DNA of 64,000 nt from Vibrio salilacus (GCF_002811245.1 NZ_NIVQ01000017.1:1-64000), one strand, 5' to 3'; positions 7,639 to 17,398 are shown, counted from the stretch's first letter. A program made the numbers and translations. Notes: a model not told the origin generated them from the letters alone.

Positions 7639-9272
7639 TGGCCGCGAGAAGTTGAAATTAAACGGATGCGATATAAATGTTCATGTTCAGCGCTACTGCT
7701 TTCTGACCAAGCGTCTTGAAAAGCAACCGCTATCTTTTTATTTTCAGGAGAGTATCCATCGGCAGTCTGGGTCCAGTAAAAACTGTCATATTCAACGACG
7801 GTGTCATTGAATATTGTGTTGACATAGCCTGCACGTAATGAAGGCCAATCGATAGAAGGTGAAGGACTTTCAACTAAAATGGACTTTAGCTCTGTTTCTG
7901 TTGGTAAACGCCAATCCTTACGACCACAGAGCGTGTTCTGATTGATCTCATCAATGTACGCTTGAGCTTGATGGTAACTAAATAAAGGACCTGATGGGCT
8001 AATTCGTTGCCACAGTATTTGTGTGTTGGGGAGCGTGTCGGCATAGAAGGTATCTTCAGTGCACTGCCAATCAAGGGCGTCCTGGTTTTGCAGTGGTTGG
8101 CCTAATGTACCGCGTTTAATGAAGCGCTTTTGCCAGTTGTTATCTTCATGATGATCCTGTCTCGATTCCGGTGGAAGGGCTACCGTAATTGACTCAATCG
8201 TGTCATTGTTTTCATCGGTGATCATTTTTCCTCTAACTAACAATGATACATGTGGCTCATTAGTCGAACGAGGGGGCATGTTCTCTAAAGCAAAATCATC
8301 ACTCATCCACATAACTTTTGCATCACCTACCGTCGCATTCGAACCTTGCCAGTCCCCTTCGACAGCAGGACTATCGTAACCATTTGGATACTTAACAAAA
8401 GATGATGTCCAATAAGCTTGATCATAATTGGCATCCAGATAGGGAAAATAGAAAGAGTCAATAGGCGATAGGTAGGACTCACTGTCGACCAGCTTAACTT
8501 CGAGTATACTTAGCCACTCGGCACGTGTTGGTAAGCGCCAGTCTGAGTGGCGGCATAGTTGTTGTTGATTGGCAGCTTTAATCAAATGATCAGTATTGCA
8601 GGTAGTATTTAAGTGACAGCTTGCTTGAGCAAAGTCACGATGATTTATTTCCCGATCCCCCCAGTAGTAGGTGGTATCAAAAGCGAAGTCGCCATTTGCT
8701 TGAGGTACCTGCCAAGTGAGACCCGTACTGGCGTCATCCACACAGGACCAATCGCTTTTTTTCCTGATCATTATTTGCTCATCTCTAGACAGTCTCGTTC
8801 CTTGATAATCTAACTTGGTAAACCGCGATTGGATTTGTCCGGTTGAGTTCCTGAATAATGGGAGGGCGCTGCCCGTTAGTTGATAGTGTTGTTGTTCAAC
8901 TTGATAGTTGATTTTAAATTGATAGTTGTGATGTATCGCTTGAAAGTTTGGTGAGGAAAGGATGTCTGTGTATTTATCTTGTCTTTTTTGATTGTAAGGA
9001 TTGAAAATGATTTGACCGCTGGACAGATCAATGGCGGCATGACCAAAGTTACTAGAAATATGACCGATCGATGTCTTGTTGTTTTGGGTAATGCCTGGGG
9101 CATCAATCGCTAGTTTATCAACAGTCAGAATCGTAATGTTTGACTGGCTTAAGATAATATTTTCGACTTTATTCTTCGAATAGAAATGCGTATGCGATTG
9201 CTCTTTTGGCTCATAATTACATCCCGTCAATAGGCATATTGGTATTAGTGTTGTGAATATTTTTCGTTGCAT
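7635..9272 (-). CDS. DUF1566-domain lipoprotein, partner of the peroxidase lipoprotein
   Basis: 545 residues. The lipoprotein signal ends in a CLLTGC lipobox near residue 18. A beta-rich N-terminal segment resembling that of the neighbouring gene is followed by two DUF1566 (Lcl-type) domains with the signature DWRLPT at ~244 (DWRLPTRAEWLSIL) and ~452 (DWRLPTETELKSIL), each preceded by Cys-containing loops. It has no heme motif. DUF1566 domains occur in secreted and cell-surface proteins of uncertain function. It is the first gene of a two-gene operon, overlapping the peroxidase gene by 4 bp, and the two proteins share the same architecture apart from the peroxidase domain, so they probably arose by duplication. 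Confidence 0.88.
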   Translation of the reverse strand: MQRKIFTTLIPICLLTGCNYEPKEQSHTHFYSKNKVENIILSQSNITILTVDKLAIDAPGITQNNKTSIGHISSNFGHAAIDLSSGQIIFNPYNQKRQDKYTDILSSPNFQAIHHNYQFKINYQVEQQHYQLTGSALPLFRNSTGQIQSRFTKLDYQGTRLSRDEQIMIRKKSDWSCVDDASTGLTWQVPQANGDFAFDTTYYWGDREINHRDFAQASCHLNTTCNTDHLIKAANQQQLCRHSDWRLPTRAEWLSILEVKLVDSESYLSPIDSFYFPYLDANYDQAYWTSSFVKYPNGYDSPAVEGDWQGSNATVGDAKVMWMSDDFALENMPPRSTNEPHVSLLVRGKMITDENNDTIESITVALPPESRQDHHEDNNWQKRFIKRGTLGQPLQNQDALDWQCTEDTFYADTLPNTQILWQRISPSGPLFSYHQAQAYIDEINQNTLCGRKDWRLPTETELKSILVESPSPSIDWPSLRAGYVNTIFNDTVVEYDSFYWTQTADGYSPENKKIAVAFQDAWSESSSAEHEHLYRIRLISTSRGQ

Positions 9273-9628
9273 TATTTTGTATTTATATAAAAAAATGAGC
9301 GCGATAATACGAGGTCCCTCCCGTTAATGCAAATGCAAATGATAACCCGTACTATTTGTGTTACTGGTGTTTTTAGTTGATGATGTCGCTCTTGTCTTAT
9401 TCGGCTCTAAAGGTTTTAGGCTCGTTTGTCTGTCAATCCCGATGGCGTTAGCGGTGTTAAATGACTCGCTAATATGCGCTAGTCAACGCTAACTAAGTTT
9501 TTGGTTGGTGTTTTCATCGATCAGCTTATCGCTGTTGCGTATGATCAGTTGATCAGGCTTGCGTTTAGTTAAAAAGGCGGCACAATACCGTCCCTATATG
9601 GAAATTTATCAACACCTGTTGTGATGTC
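9273..9628. promoter_or_regulatory. Divergent promoter region between the DUF1566 operon and pabA
   Basis: No gene. On the operon side, within 80 bp of its start, lies a triple hexamer direct repeat AATGCA-AATGCA-AATGAT at about 9329-9348. It is only a weak match to a Fur box (about 9 of 14 informative positions in the 7-1-7 model), so iron control is a guess. On the pabA side there is a TGATCA-GT-TGATCA repeat near 9543 and a CACAAT/CAATAC -10-like stretch near 9590. Confidence 0.35.
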
Positions 9629-10216
9629 ATGCTGTTAATCATCGATAACTACGATTCGTTTACTTACAACCTTTATCAGTACTTCTGTGAGTTAGGCGCA
9701 GAGGTGAAAGTGGTGCGCAACGATGAGATTGATATTGCCGGCATCAGCCAACTTAATCCCAGTCACTTAGTGATTTCTCCTGGGCCGTGTACGCCTAACG
9801 AAGCGGGCATTTCACTCTCCGCGATTGAACATTTTTCCGGTCAATTGCCGATTCTTGGCGTCTGCTTAGGCCATCAGGCGATTGCGCAAGTGTTTGGTGG
9901 TCAAGTGGTGCGCGCACGCCAAGTGATGCATGGTAAAACCTCACCGATTCGTCATAACAATCGCAGTGTCTTTGCTGGTCTGAATAATCCGCTGACGGTC
10001 ACCCGTTACCACTCACTGGTGGTAAAAAATGGCACGTTACCCGATTGCTTCGAACTGACGGCTTGGACGGAACTGGCCGATGGCTCGATGGATGAAATTA
10101 TGGGTTATCAACATAAAACCTTACCCATTGATGCGGTACAGTTTCACCCAGAGTCGATTAAAACAGAGCAGGGCCACCAAATCCTTGCCAACTTTATCGC
10201 TCGAAGCGTGCTTTAA
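9629..10216 (+). CDS. pabA: Aminodeoxychorismate synthase component II (glutamine amidotransferase)
   Basis: 195 residues, the usual length for PabA/TrpG class I glutamine amidotransferases. The enzyme hydrolyses glutamine and passes ammonia to PabB, making 4-amino-4-deoxychorismate for folate. Visible motifs: NYDSFTYNL at the start, the oxyanion segment SPGPCTP, the nucleophile Cys79 in GVCLGHQ, and the His/Glu pair in HPES (about residues 173 and 175). No trp genes are nearby and the gene is monocistronic beside argD, the usual vibrio and enteric context of pabA, which favours PabA over TrpG. An anthranilate role cannot be formally excluded. Confidence 0.93.
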   Translation: MLLIIDNYDSFTYNLYQYFCELGAEVKVVRNDEIDIAGISQLNPSHLVISPGPCTPNEAGISLSAIEHFSGQLPILGVCLGHQAIAQVFGGQVVRARQVMHGKTSPIRHNNRSVFAGLNNPLTVTRYHSLVVKNGTLPDCFELTAWTELADGSMDEIMGYQHKTLPIDAVQFHPESIKTEQGHQILANFIARSVL

Positions 10217-10617
10217 AACAGCATTTGTAAGTTTTCGGCGGGCGACAAAGCCTGAGCAAGATCACTTTTCTTAACATTTCTTTCATAATTCAGCGGGCGG
10301 ATATTTTGTGAAAAAGTATGCGCAGAGTTTGTGACGCCTGCGCTCAAGCCCTTATTGAGACTATGATTAACCTAAGCTTATCTTTGTTATAAGAATATAT
10401 TGCTTCATAAAAGCGATAGCATGATGCATAAATACTCAATGGTGGTGGTTATTCGGCTTCATTGCGATTGTCAAAAAGAATAAATCACTATTGAAATGGT
10501 TAATTAAATGTAAATACAATGCCGTAATTGCTAACAAGCAAAACAATATCTTATTTCATTGAATCGAAGTAAGGACACCATATTCGCTATGCATGCGGTA
10601 TCGAGAGGGAATGTGCA
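10217..10617 (+). promoter_or_regulatory. Regulatory region upstream of argD with an ArgR-box candidate
   Basis: A 400-bp AT-rich non-coding stretch. TGCATAAATACTCA at 10425-10438 matches 11 of 14 positions of the ArgR half-operator TGAATAATTATTCA. A weaker half-box (GTTATTC) begins at 10448, spaced less than the usual 21 bp. ArgR control would suit the argD-astA-astD genes downstream. The ribosome site GAGAGGGA lies just before the ATG at 10618. No gene seen. Confidence 0.45.
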
Positions 10618-11832
10618 ATGACTGTAGAAATGAATGTAGAACGCGGTTTGTTTGATGAGGTGATGGTGCCTTGTTATAACCCAATGGAAATGATCCCAGT
10701 AAAAGGCGAGGGTGCTCGCGTTTGGGACCAGCAAGGCAATGAATATATCGATTTTGCTGGTGGTATCGCCGTGAGCTGCTTGGGTCATTGTCATCCTGCG
10801 ATGGTTAACGCTTTAACTGAGCAAGGCCAAAAACTTTGGCACCTTAGCAACGTCATGACCAATGAGCCCGCCCTTCGCTTGGCGAAAAAGCTCACCGAAG
10901 TGAGCTTTGCTGAAAAAGTCTTTTTCGCTAACTCAGGCGCTGAAGCGAACGAAGCCGCACTTAAGCTTGCTCGTCGTTACGCGGCCGATAAATTTGAACC
11001 AGAAAAGTCAGAGATCATCGCCTTCACACAAGGCTTCCACGGTCGCACATTCTTTACCGTCACGGTCGGTGGGCAAGCGGCGTATTCAGATGGCTTTGGT
11101 CCTAAACCTGGCGATGTCACTCACTTGCCTTACAACGATATAGATGCATTGCGTGAGCATATTTCGGATCGTACTTGCGCCATTATGATGGAGCCGCTGC
11201 AAGGCGAAGGCGGTATTATTTCTCCAACCGATGAGTTTGTTCAAACCGTACGTGAGCTGTGTGACAAACACAATGCACTGCTTATTTTTGATGAAGTGCA
11301 GACCGGTAATGGCCGTACAGGTAACTTCTACGCTTACCAAGGTTTGGGTGTCACACCAGATATTCTAAGTACCGCAAAATCACTCGGTGGTGGTATTCCA
11401 ATCGGTGCGATGCTAACGACTACTGAGCTCGCGCAACACATGAAAGTCGGCACTCACGGCTCAACTTATGGCGGTAACCCACTGGCCTGTGCAGTTGCAG
11501 AAGCGGTGGTTGATGTCGTGAGTCAACCTGAAACGCTTGCGGGCGTTGCTGAACGTGAAGCACTGTTCCGCGAAGGTCTGGCTAAGCTTAATGACAAATA
11601 CAACATGTTTGCCGAAATCCGTGGTAAAGGCCTGCTATTAGGCGCTGCGCTCAACGAACAATGGCAAGGCCGTGCCCGTGATGTATTAGTCGCGGCGGGC
11701 AAACAAGGTTTGATGGTACTGGTTGCCGGTGCAAACGTGGTGCGTTTCACACCATCACTGGTGATCACCAAGGAAGAAATCCAACAAGGATTAGCTCGTC
11801 TAGATAAAGCGCTAGCAACGCTAGTTAAATAA
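10618..11832 (+). CDS. argD: Acetylornithine/succinylornithine aminotransferase
   Basis: 404 residues, class III PLP-dependent aminotransferase. The fold motifs are [13 protein letters not shown], the [14 protein letters not shown] cofactor-phosphate segment, [12 protein letters not shown] (the PLP ring Asp) and the Schiff-base lysine in STAKSLGGG (about residue 254). The enzyme interconverts N-acetylornithine and its semialdehyde in arginine synthesis, and the same family member (AstC) acts on succinylornithine in arginine breakdown. Being followed by astA and astD, it probably serves both routes in this organism, as is common in vibrios. The ATG start is supported by GAGAGGGA upstream. Confidence 0.95.
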   Translation: MTVEMNVERGLFDEVMVPCYNPMEMIPVKGEGARVWDQQGNEYIDFAGGIAVSCLGHCHPAMVNALTEQGQKLWHLSNVMTNEPALRLAKKLTEVSFAEKVFFANSGAEANEAALKLARRYAADKFEPEKSEIIAFTQGFHGRTFFTVTVGGQAAYSDGFGPKPGDVTHLPYNDIDALREHISDRTCAIMMEPLQGEGGIISPTDEFVQTVRELCDKHNALLIFDEVQTGNGRTGNFYAYQGLGVTPDILSTAKSLGGGIPIGAMLTTTELAQHMKVGTHGSTYGGNPLACAVAEAVVDVVSQPETLAGVAEREALFREGLAKLNDKYNMFAEIRGKGLLLGAALNEQWQGRARDVLVAAGKQGLMVLVAGANVVRFTPSLVITKEEIQQGLARLDKALATLVK

Positions 11833-11846
11833 TTAATAACAATATC

Positions 11847-11947
11847 GGAGGCTTATAACTTAATAAGCCTCCCCTATACCAGTGCTACCGTTCATGTGTT
11901 CAGGTCATTGCGCAGCAACAACGAATAGATGAACGGTCGCATTGGTA
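11847..11947 (+). other. Two intercistronic hairpins between argD and astA
   Basis: The first is a perfect 10-bp stem (GGAGGCTTAT at 11847-11856 with ATAAGCCTCC at 11863-11872). The second is a 19-bp stem with two mismatches: TACCAGTGCTACCGTTCAT (11877-11895) against 11929-11947, enclosing a 33-base loop. Neither has a U-tract. They may stabilise the argD message, adjust the argD:astA ratio, or be a palindromic repeat unit. Confidence 0.55.
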
Positions 11948-11971
11948 TCCTGCATCTGGAGGGAAGTATCG

Positions 11972-12991
11972 ATGCTGGTTGTTCGCCCTATCACAATGTC
12001 GGATTACGACGCGCTGCACACATGTGCCGTTGAATCTGGTCACGGATTTACATCTCTACCGGTTAACCAAGAACTGTTAACCAATCGTATTACTCATTCA
12101 GAATACAGTTTCGCCAAGCCGAACGTAAGTCAACCCGGGGACGAAGGTTACCTTATGGTTGGTTATGACAGCGAAACTGATGAGGTGGCCGGCTGTACTG
12201 GCATTGAAGCGTCAATAGGCTGGGACGTCCCTTTCTATTCGTACCACATTAGTACCATCGTGCACTCGTCAACTAAATTGGGTGTCAATAACACGGTCAA
12301 GCTACTGACTTTTGGTAATAACTACACAGGTTGCAGTGAAATCTGCACCTTGTTTTTACGCCCTTCATTTCGTCAGGGGTTAAATGGTCGTTTGATGTCG
12401 AAATGTCGCTTCCTGATGATGGCAGAGCACCCGCATCGCTTCTCGAAAACGGTGTTTGCCGAGATGCGTGGTGTTTCTGATGAAGACGGGAACTCACCAT
12501 TTTGGCAGTGGCTGCAAGAGCACTTCTTCTCGATTGATTTCACCATGGCCGACTATTTGACCGGCATAGGTAAGAAAGGCTTTATTGCTGATTTGATGCC
12601 AAAATTACCGATTTACATCAACTTACTGAGTAAAGAAGCGCAAGCGGTGATTGGTCAAGTACATGACAATACCAAGCCGGCACTGAGACTGTTAGAAAAA
12701 GAAGGCTTCACCTGTCGTAACTACGTCGACATCTTCGATGGCGGCCCAACGGTTGAGTGTGACGTGCGTCATATCGAGTCGGTGCGTCATTCGATCCGCG
12801 CTAAAGTCACCGTGGCTGAGCACAGTAGTTCACAAGACTGCCTGATCTCAAACACTTCATTTGAAAATTTCCGCGCCACCGCAGCCAAAGCCGCGTATGA
12901 CAAAGAGTCTGACTCTGTGATTATCTCACCAGCGGTAGCTAAAGCGCTGCACGTCAGTGATGGTGATTTCGTGCGTATGTTGCCTCAGTAA
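11972..12991 (+). CDS. astA: Arginine N-succinyltransferase
   Basis: 339 residues. AstA transfers succinyl from succinyl-CoA to the alpha-amino group of arginine, the first step of the ammonia-producing AST pathway. The start MLVVRPITMSDYDAL is typical of the family and lies just after GGAGGGAAG; a longer in-frame reading from 11942 lacks support. Family segments include SLPVNQELL near the N-terminus and LLEKEGFTCRNYVDIFDGGP in the C-terminal half. It is followed after 15 bp by astD. No astB (succinylarginine dihydrolase) is present here, so that step must be encoded elsewhere or be missing. Confidence 0.95.
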   Translation: MLVVRPITMSDYDALHTCAVESGHGFTSLPVNQELLTNRITHSEYSFAKPNVSQPGDEGYLMVGYDSETDEVAGCTGIEASIGWDVPFYSYHISTIVHSSTKLGVNNTVKLLTFGNNYTGCSEICTLFLRPSFRQGLNGRLMSKCRFLMMAEHPHRFSKTVFAEMRGVSDEDGNSPFWQWLQEHFFSIDFTMADYLTGIGKKGFIADLMPKLPIYINLLSKEAQAVIGQVHDNTKPALRLLEKEGFTCRNYVDIFDGGPTVECDVRHIESVRHSIRAKVTVAEHSSSQDCLISNTSFENFRATAAKAAYDKESDSVIISPAVAKALHVSDGDFVRMLPQ

Positions 12992-13006
12992 ACAAAGGAT
13001 AGAGTA

Positions 13007-14464
13007 ATGACACATTGGATTGCAGGAGAATGGGTCGCAGGACAAGGCGAGCCAATCGATTCACTAAGCCCATACAACAATGAGGTGGTTTGGCAAGGCG
13101 ACAGCGCCACTCCGGCTCAAGTTGATGCCGCAGTCAGTGCTGCGCGCACAGCGTTTTTGAGTTGGAAAAAACTCAGCTTCGCAGAACGTGAAGCCGTGGT
13201 ACTGGCCTTTGCACAACAAGTAAAAAACAACAGCGAACATATCGCTGAAATCATTGCCAAAGAAACCGGTAAACCGATTTGGGAAACGCGCACTGAAGCG
13301 GCAGCAATGGCCGGAAAAATTGCGATTTCGATCCGTGCTTACCACGAGCGTACTGGTGAGTCACAGCGTGAAGCGGCGGGCAATCAAATTGTACTGCGCC
13401 ATCGCCCACTGGGGGTGATGGCGGTATTTGGTCCGTATAACTTTCCAGGCCACTTACCTAATGGTCACATTGTCCCAGCGCTGCTCGCGGGTAATACCGT
13501 GGTATTTAAGCCTTCAGAGCAAACGCCGTTAACCGGTGAGTTTGCCATGAAGCTTTGGGAGCAAGCCGGTCTGCCTAAAGGGGTTATCAACCTAGTTCAA
13601 GGTGCTAAAGAGACCGGTATTGCGCTTGCTGACGCCAAAGGTATCGATGGCGTGCTGTTTACCGGCAGTGCTAATACGGGTCATATCCTACATCGCCAAT
13701 TTGCTGGTCAACCGGATAAGATGCTGGCACTAGAGATGGGCGGCAATAACCCGATGGTGATCTCTGAACATTATGGTGAGGTGGATGCGACGGTTTACAC
13801 CATTATCCAGTCAGCCTTCATCAGTGCTGGTCAACGTTGTACCTGTGCTCGTCGACTGTATGTTCCGGTTGGTGAAAAAGGCGATATCCTGATTAGCAAG
13901 TTGGTCGAAGCAACGCAGAAAATTCGTGTTGATCAACCATTCGCTGAACCTGCCCCTTTTATGGGCCCACAAATTTCTAAAGCGGCCGCAGATTTTATTC
14001 TCAATGCCCAAGCGAATTTACAACAGCTTGGTGGCGTAAGCTTAGTGGAAGCGAAAGCGGGCGAAGCGGCGTTTGTGTCTCCTGGTATCATTGATGCGAC
14101 GGCGATTGAGCAACTACCAGATGAAGAGTACTTTGGTCCACTTCTGCAACTGGTGCGTTATCAGACGCTTGAACAAGCGGTCGAGCTTGCCAACGATACC
14201 CGCTTTGGTCTATCTGCAGGCTTAGTCTCAACCCAAGATAGCGAGTGGGATTATTTTGTCGATCATATTCGTGCCGGGATTGTTAACCGTAATCGTCAAC
14301 TTACGGGAGCAAGCGGTGACGCGCCATTTGGCGGTCCGGGTGCGTCAGGTAATTTGCGCCCTAGTGCTTTTTACGCCGCGGATTACTGCGCTTACCCTAT
14401 GGCTTCAATGGAAGGGGAGGCGACCGTGCTTCCCGCGACGTTGAGCCCAGGTGTTGAACTGTAA
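13007..14464 (+). CDS. astD: Succinylglutamate-semialdehyde dehydrogenase
   Basis: 485 residues of the NAD-dependent aldehyde dehydrogenase superfamily. AstD oxidises N-succinylglutamate semialdehyde to N-succinylglutamate. Visible motifs: the NAD-binding [14 protein letters not shown] and FTGSANTG segments, the general base Glu in LEMGGNNP (~242), and the catalytic Cys in GQRCTCARR (~277). It is the third gene of argD-astA-astD, 15 bp after astA, and is closed by an intrinsic terminator. Succinylglutamate desuccinylase (astE) is not in this window. Confidence 0.95.
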   Translation: MTHWIAGEWVAGQGEPIDSLSPYNNEVVWQGDSATPAQVDAAVSAARTAFLSWKKLSFAEREAVVLAFAQQVKNNSEHIAEIIAKETGKPIWETRTEAAAMAGKIAISIRAYHERTGESQREAAGNQIVLRHRPLGVMAVFGPYNFPGHLPNGHIVPALLAGNTVVFKPSEQTPLTGEFAMKLWEQAGLPKGVINLVQGAKETGIALADAKGIDGVLFTGSANTGHILHRQFAGQPDKMLALEMGGNNPMVISEHYGEVDATVYTIIQSAFISAGQRCTCARRLYVPVGEKGDILISKLVEATQKIRVDQPFAEPAPFMGPQISKAAADFILNAQANLQQLGGVSLVEAKAGEAAFVSPGIIDATAIEQLPDEEYFGPLLQLVRYQTLEQAVELANDTRFGLSAGLVSTQDSEWDYFVDHIRAGIVNRNRQLTGASGDAPFGGPGASGNLRPSAFYAADYCAYPMASMEGEATVLPATLSPGVEL

Positions 14465-14535
14465 CGCCATAATAATATTAATAATAAGGGATTCCCTTGT
14501 TGCCCCGATATCGGGGCCTACCACGTCACAGGCTC

Positions 14536-14585
14536 AAGGCTATCGGATTGACTCGCTGGACATGTCGGTCCGATAGCCTTTTTTT
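14536..14585 (+). terminator. Terminator of argD-astA-astD
   Basis: AAGGCTATCGGA (14536-14547) pairs with TCCGATAGCCTT (14569-14580), followed by a T-run. A separate perfect palindrome GCCCCGATATCGGGGC lies at 14502-14517, and AAGGG-ATT-CCCTT just before it. Confidence 0.85.
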
Positions 14586-14626
14586 ATTGATACTCACAAC
14601 GTAAACAACCCCAACAAGGAGGCGTT

Positions 14627-15418
14627 ATGACGCCAGATGTTTTATTCCAATCGTTATGGAATGACTATATTCAACGCTTGTGTCCCTCTGCTGAAAAAGT
14701 GCATCAATTGCTGCAAGAAGACGAAGCATTGATCAACGATCATATTGCGCTGCGAACGTTTAATGTTGCGCCTTTGGGCATTGCAACGCTAGCGCAGCCA
14801 TTTTTGGATATCGGTTATACGCCGTGTGGTGACTACCTGTTTGAAAGTAAAAAACTGGTGGCTAAACACTTTGAACACCCCGACCCAAAACAGCCTAAGG
14901 TCTTTATCAGTGAGCTGAAAGTAGAAGAGTGTTCTGAGTCGCTGCAAACGATCGTGGCTAAACTGGTTGAGCAATTGGATCACAGTAAGCTAAAAGGTCA
15001 TGAGTTCTTGTATGGTGGGCGTTTATGGGATTTAAGTTTTGCCGATTATCAAACGCTTGCGACTGAGAGTGAGTATGCCTCATGGCTGGCCGCGCATGGA
15101 TATGGTGCCAATCATTTTACGGTTAACGTTAATCAATTGAAGGCATTTGATGAAGTGAGAGAGGTCAATGAGCATCTTCGTCAATCGGGCTTTACCATCA
15201 ATGAGTCTGGTGGCGAAGTGAAAGGTTCTCCTGACGTATTACTCGAGCAGTCTTCTACTATGGCTGACAAAGTTGCTGTCCAGTTTACTGAAGGTAGTGA
15301 AATCATTCCTGGTGGTTTCTATGAGTTCGCTAAGCGTTACCCAATGAGCAACGGTGAATTGTATCCAGGATTTGTCGCCGCTTCTGCAGATAAGATTTTT
15401 GAGAGCACTAACGGGTAG
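14627..15418 (+). CDS. DUF1338 family protein (2-oxoadipate dioxygenase/decarboxylase-like)
   Basis: 263 residues. The DUF1338 family includes YdcJ and HglS, Fe(II)-dependent enzymes with a vicinal oxygen chelate-like core that convert 2-oxoadipate to 2-hydroxyglutarate in lysine breakdown. Conserved features are visible: NDHIALRTFN (first metal His), the AKHFEHPDPKQPKVF segment, NHFTVNVN (second His) and the C-terminal GGFYEFAKRYPM (metal Glu). A strong AAGGAGG site precedes the ATG. It stands downstream of the arginine genes but behind a terminator. Whether its substrate is 2-oxoadipate is inferred from the family only. Confidence 0.85.
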   Translation: MTPDVLFQSLWNDYIQRLCPSAEKVHQLLQEDEALINDHIALRTFNVAPLGIATLAQPFLDIGYTPCGDYLFESKKLVAKHFEHPDPKQPKVFISELKVEECSESLQTIVAKLVEQLDHSKLKGHEFLYGGRLWDLSFADYQTLATESEYASWLAAHGYGANHFTVNVNQLKAFDEVREVNEHLRQSGFTINESGGEVKGSPDVLLEQSSTMADKVAVQFTEGSEIIPGGFYEFAKRYPMSNGELYPGFVAASADKIFESTNG

Positions 15419-15451
15419 GAATTCTATCGTTGGTGAGCAGTCATTGAAAAT

Positions 15452-15550
15452 GTCATTCTGAACAGTGAGGCATGAGCGTGATTCAGAATCTATTGATTTG
15501 CTGCACGCTGTATAGATTCCAGATAGCTCGTTCCTTACTTCTGGCATGAC
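15452..15550. repeat. Imperfect palindromic intergenic repeat
   Basis: About 100 bp whose ends are inverted (GTCATTCTGAA near 15452 against TTCTGGCATGAC ending at 15550) and whose interior has a second inverted pair (GATTCAGAATCTATT and TATAGATTCCAGATAG). The layout, with ATTCtGaa ends and GATTCcAG inner arms, resembles the abundant ERIC-like or MITE-like repeats between vibrio genes. No coding capacity. Assigned from pattern only. Confidence 0.55.
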
Positions 15551-15568
15551 ATCAGCTCAAAAACCAAA

Positions 15569-15596
15569 AAGCCACCCAACTTGCGTTGGGTGGCTT
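15569..15596 (-). terminator. Terminator downstream of crp
   Basis: A perfect 12-bp stem AAGCCACCCAAC/GTTGGGTGGCTT with a 4-base loop. On the minus strand it is followed by TTTTTGG and more T, so it ends the crp transcript; on the plus strand it has only a weak tail (TTAAAA). Confidence 0.88.
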
Positions 15597-15652
15597 AAAA
15601 TCATATTCCGTCGTGTTTTTTACTCTAGGTACTAAACACTAGTCACTGACAT

Positions 15653-16285
15653 TTATCGCGTACCGTACACAACGATAGTTTTGCCGTGGGCAGAAATTAA
15701 GTTTTGCTCTTCAAGCATCTTCAAGATACGGCCTACAGTCTCACGAGAACAGCCAACAATTTGGCCGATTTCCTGACGAGTGATTTTGATTTGCATACCG
15801 TCAGGGTGAGTCATCGCATCAGGTTGTTTTGCAAGGTTAAGTAGCGTTTGTGCGATACGCCCAGTAACGTCTAGGAACGCAAGGTCACCGACTTTTTGGC
15901 TTGTCACTTGTAGACGACTTGCCATTTGCGCTGAAAGACGCATTAAGATGTCTGGGTTAACTTGGATTAGTTGACGGAATTTCTTGAATGAAATCTCCGC
16001 GACTTCACAAGGAGATTTTGCTCGAACCCATGCGGTACGTTCTTGATCTTCTTCGAACAAGCCAAGTTCGCCAATAAAGTCGCCTTGGTTGAGGTAAGAA
16101 AGAATCATTTCTTTACCTTCTTCATCCTTGATAAGTACCGCCACAGAACCTTTTACGATGTAATACAAGGTTTCTGCTTTTTCGCCCGCATGGATCAGCG
16201 TGCTTTTTGATGGGTACTTATGAATATGACAATGTGAAAGAAACCATTCTAATGTTGGATCGGTTTGAGGTTTACCTAGAACCAT
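15653..16285 (-). CDS. crp: cAMP receptor protein
   Basis: 210 residues, the same length as E. coli CRP and nearly colinear with it. Residues ~20-110 form the cyclic-nucleotide-binding beta-roll ([19 protein letters not shown] contains the cAMP-contacting Glu, Arg and phosphate-binding loop). Residues ~110-135 form the dimer helix. The C-terminal helix-turn-helix has the recognition segment [15 protein letters not shown] with the DNA-contacting Arg, Glu and Arg. CRP globally controls carbon use, and in vibrios also competence, biofilm and virulence. It sits in its usual place next to prkB. Confidence 0.98.
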   Translation of the reverse strand: MVLGKPQTDPTLEWFLSHCHIHKYPSKSTLIHAGEKAETLYYIVKGSVAVLIKDEEGKEMILSYLNQGDFIGELGLFEEDQERTAWVRAKSPCEVAEISFKKFRQLIQVNPDILMRLSAQMASRLQVTSQKVGDLAFLDVTGRIAQTLLNLAKQPDAMTHPDGMQIKITRQEIGQIVGCSRETVGRILKMLEEQNLISAHGKTIVVYGTR

Positions 16286-16479
16286 AATATCTCACTTCCT
16301 CTGCAGGGTATGCTTGCTGCTTTCCATGTTGTAGCTAAGCCTTAGATTAAGACTTGCTAGGATAAGAGCACTTTATAAATGCTGCAAGCCAACTTGTGTT
16401 TCGGTAACAAATAGTATCCTTTTTCGAAAACGATTTCTTGATTTTAATCGGGTCCGGATAAGGTTTTACTATACAAAAA

Positions 16480-16495
16480 TGTGCACATGATCACG
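16480..16495. promoter_or_regulatory. Candidate CRP-binding site upstream of crp
   Basis: TGTGC-ACATGA-TCACG matches the CRP consensus TGTGA-N6-TCACA at 8 of 10 conserved positions. It lies about 195 bp upstream of the crp start, in keeping with the autoregulation known for enteric crp, and just past the 3' end of prkB. Confidence 0.55.
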
Positions 16496-16528
16496 GTATG
16501 AAAAGTAATCGTGTTTTAGCTGTGAGCT

Positions 16529-17398
16529 CTAGCCAATTTTCCCAGTTTCAATTAATTGTTGTAGCAATGGCCTGACAATTAGCTCCATGGCGAAACTCAT
16601 TTTACCGCCTGGCACAACCAGTGTGTTATGGCGTGACATAAAGGAGCCATCGATCATGGCGAGTAAATAAGGAAAGTCGACATTCTTGATACCACGTAAT
16701 CGAATGACGACAAAACTCTCATCTAAACTTGGAATGCCTTTGGCGTTGAGCGGGTTGGAGGTGTCGACCGTAGGGACACGTTGAAAGTTAATGTGAGTGC
16801 GTGAGAACTGCGGAGTAATGTAGTTCAGATAGTCGTCCATTGAGCGAACAATCGAATCCATGACTGCTTCTCGGGAGTGACCGCGATCGCGAGTATCACG
16901 AACAAACTTTTGAATCCACTCTAAGTTGACGATCGGCACCATTCCAATTAGGAAATCGACATGTTGCGCGACGTTGACTTCACCATCGACTACGCCACCG
17001 TGTAAACCTTCATAAAAGAGAACGTCTGAGTTTTCCGGAAGATCTTGCCAAGGGGTAAAGGTGCCGGGCATTTGATTATAAGGCACCGCTTCATCGAAGG
17101 TATGCAGGTAACGACGCATCTGGCCTATCCCTTCTTGGCCATACTTACGAAAGAACTCGGCGATGGCACCAAAATCATTCGCTTGTGGGCCAAAGTAGCT
17201 GATGTGGCGGCCTTGTTCACGTGCTTTGCGTATTTCGACGTCCATCTCTGGACGAGTAAAACGGTGGAAGCTATCCCCTTCAATCCAAGCGGGTTTAATG
17301 CTCATCATGTTGAACATTTTACGGAACGCTTCTGATGTTGTTGTCGTTCCAGCTCCGGAGGAACCAGTTACGGCAATAATTGGGTGTTTTGCTGACAT
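16529..17398 (-). CDS. prkB: Phosphoribulokinase-like protein
   Basis: 289 residues, matching E. coli PrkB. It is a P-loop kinase of the phosphoribulokinase/uridine kinase family: Walker A in TGSSGAGTTTT (residues ~11-21), then EGDSFHRFTRPEMD, and the Walker B-like stretch in LFYEGLHGG. There is no RuBisCO or other Calvin-cycle gene here, so the real substrate in heterotrophs is unknown. It is conserved next to crp and yheU/yheT in enterics and vibrios. Confidence 0.92.
   Translation of the reverse strand: MSAKHPIIAVTGSSGAGTTTTSEAFRKMFNMMSIKPAWIEGDSFHRFTRPEMDVEIRKAREQGRHISYFGPQANDFGAIAEFFRKYGQEGIGQMRRYLHTFDEAVPYNQMPGTFTPWQDLPENSDVLFYEGLHGGVVDGEVNVAQHVDFLIGMVPIVNLEWIQKFVRDTRDRGHSREAVMDSIVRSMDDYLNYITPQFSRTHINFQRVPTVDTSNPLNAKGIPSLDESFVVIRLRGIKNVDFPYLLAMIDGSFMSRHNTLVVPGGKMSFAMELIVRPLLQQLIETGKIG

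Noticed and set aside
9329-9348. A definite Fur box before the DUF1566 operon
   Set aside because: The AATGCA repeats match the Fur consensus too weakly to annotate as a site; listed only as a possibility within the intergenic region.
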